A DNA stretch of 64,000 bases from positions 14,873,896 to 14,937,895 of the forward strand of contig NC_135001.1 in NCBI RefSeq assembly GCF_051020985.1, written 5' to 3'. The notes beneath the pieces are model-generated. The model searched no databases. It saw nothing but the letters and a program-made list of their open reading frames with translations, and was not told the origin of the DNA. This document shows positions 63,401 through 64,000 of the stretch, piece by piece; the first letter of the stretch is position 1, and the number at the start of each line of letters is the position of its first letter. A program made the translations under genes and the position numbers. The DNA is from Nomia melanderi. Lineage: Eukaryota > Arthropoda > Insecta > Hymenoptera > Halictidae.

Positions 63401-64000
63401 TTAGCAGTGATGGGACTTCTGGGTCGAGGTCTCATCGCGCCGGAGGCTACATCCGGCGGACTAGTGGAAAGATATTAATACCATTAGTTGAAGATTAGTC
63501 TAGACTATGGAATCCAGGTTCCCAAAGTGCAAAAGTCGGATTCCGTCGGCCAGAATTGCCAGGAGGACCAGGGGTAGCCATATGACTTAGCAGTGATGGG
63601 ACTTCTGGGTCGAGGTCTCATCGCGCCGGAGGCTACATCCGGCGGACTAGTGGAAAGATAGGAATACCATTATTCGAAAATGAGTCTAGACTATGGAATC
63701 CAGGTTCCCAAAGTGCAAAAGTCGGATTCCGTCGGCCAGAATTGCCAGAAGGACCAGGGGTAGCCATATGACTTAGCAGTGATGGGACTTCTGGGTCGAG
63801 GTCTCATCGGGAAGGAGGCTACATCCGGCGGACTAGTGGAAAGATAGGAATACCATTAGTCGAAGATGAGTCTAGACTATGGAATCCAGGTTCTCAAAGT
63901 GCAAAAGTCGGATTCCGTCGGCCAGATTTGCCAGGAGGACCAGGGGTAGCCATATCACTTAGCAGTGATGGGACTCCTGGGTCGAGGTCTCATCGGGACG

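Larger units (their letters stand above)
51827..64000. repeat. 186-bp satellite array, 65 full units, continues past window
   Basis: Head-to-tail tandem repeat. Taking ACTTAGCAGTGATGGG as unit start, units begin at 51867, 52053, 52239 and so on to 63957. That distance, 12,090 bp, is exactly 65 x 186, so there is no net insertion or deletion. Positions 51827-51866 are a decayed partial unit at the left edge, and the last 44 bp are a truncated 66th unit. The consensus unit is about 52% GC. Variation is by a limited set of linked substitutions: GCGCC, GGGCC, GGGACGG or GGGAAGG after CTCATC; CCATTAGTCG, ATGATTAGTCG or CCATTATTCG; TCTCAAAG, TTTCCAAAG or TCCCAAAG; CATATGAC, CGTATGAC or CATATCAC at the unit end. 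The combinations recur in blocks, which indicates higher-order repeats. No known satellite family name is claimed. Confidence 0.99.

Noticed and set aside
51827..64000. CRISPR array or rDNA spacer as an explanation of the tandem repeats
   Set aside because: There are no unique spacers between short repeats, the genome context is eukaryotic, and no rRNA sequence borders the array.

Overview
The window looks like a stretch of insect nuclear genome, possibly hymenopteran. That guess rests on the AT-rich background with scattered CpG-dense pockets, very large introns, the style of the two genes, and many short TTAA-flanked or palindromic DNA-transposon derivatives. Species cannot be fixed from the sequence alone. 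There are no bacterial operons, and I saw no rRNA or convincing tRNA gene. Almost all of the first 51.8 kb is intronic or intergenic, and most short open frames in it are noise.

Two protein-coding genes can be supported. On the minus strand is a caspase (effector caspase-1/DrICE type, no CARD). Its first coding exon is at 45916-45696, the second at 25234-24981 and the third at 3553-3378. Splice phases agree at both junctions (phase 2, then phase 1). The joined frame places the substrate-pocket Arg at residue 120 and the catalytic His at 177, the 57-residue spacing of human caspase-3. The exon with the catalytic Cys and the small subunit was not found and probably lies before position 1. On the plus strand one exon of an alkaline phosphatase (50674-50848) carries the nucleophile-Ser region, with an unusual Glu in place of the usual Asp. 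The two genes point away from each other.

Layout. 1-3.4 kb: downstream part of the caspase gene with repeats. 3.4-25 kb and 25-45.7 kb: two introns of about 21 and 20 kb, holding most of the mobile-element debris: piggyBac-type TTAA elements, foldback MITEs, a 608-bp element with CAGGGTGTACA ends, a 1.3-kb element with 50-bp inverted ends, dispersed and tandem duplications, and CpG-rich pockets. 45.9-50.7 kb: region between the two genes, with two foldback elements. 50.85-51.8 kb: start of an alkaline phosphatase intron.

51.83-64.0 kb: an uninterrupted satellite. It has 65 complete 186-bp units from 51867 to 63956, with exactly zero net length change, plus a partial 66th. It is about 52% GC against an AT-rich flank, and is organised in higher-order blocks. 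Because the phosphatase exon ends in a donor and no further phosphatase exon appears before the array, the satellite probably sits inside, or interrupts, that gene. The satellite, with its constant unit length, its multiple-of-three period and its linked stop/non-stop variants, is the most unusual object here. The second is a pair of in-frame alternative acceptors in the caspase gene whose 60-nt intervening segment has a diverged second copy 1.9 kb upstream in the intron.
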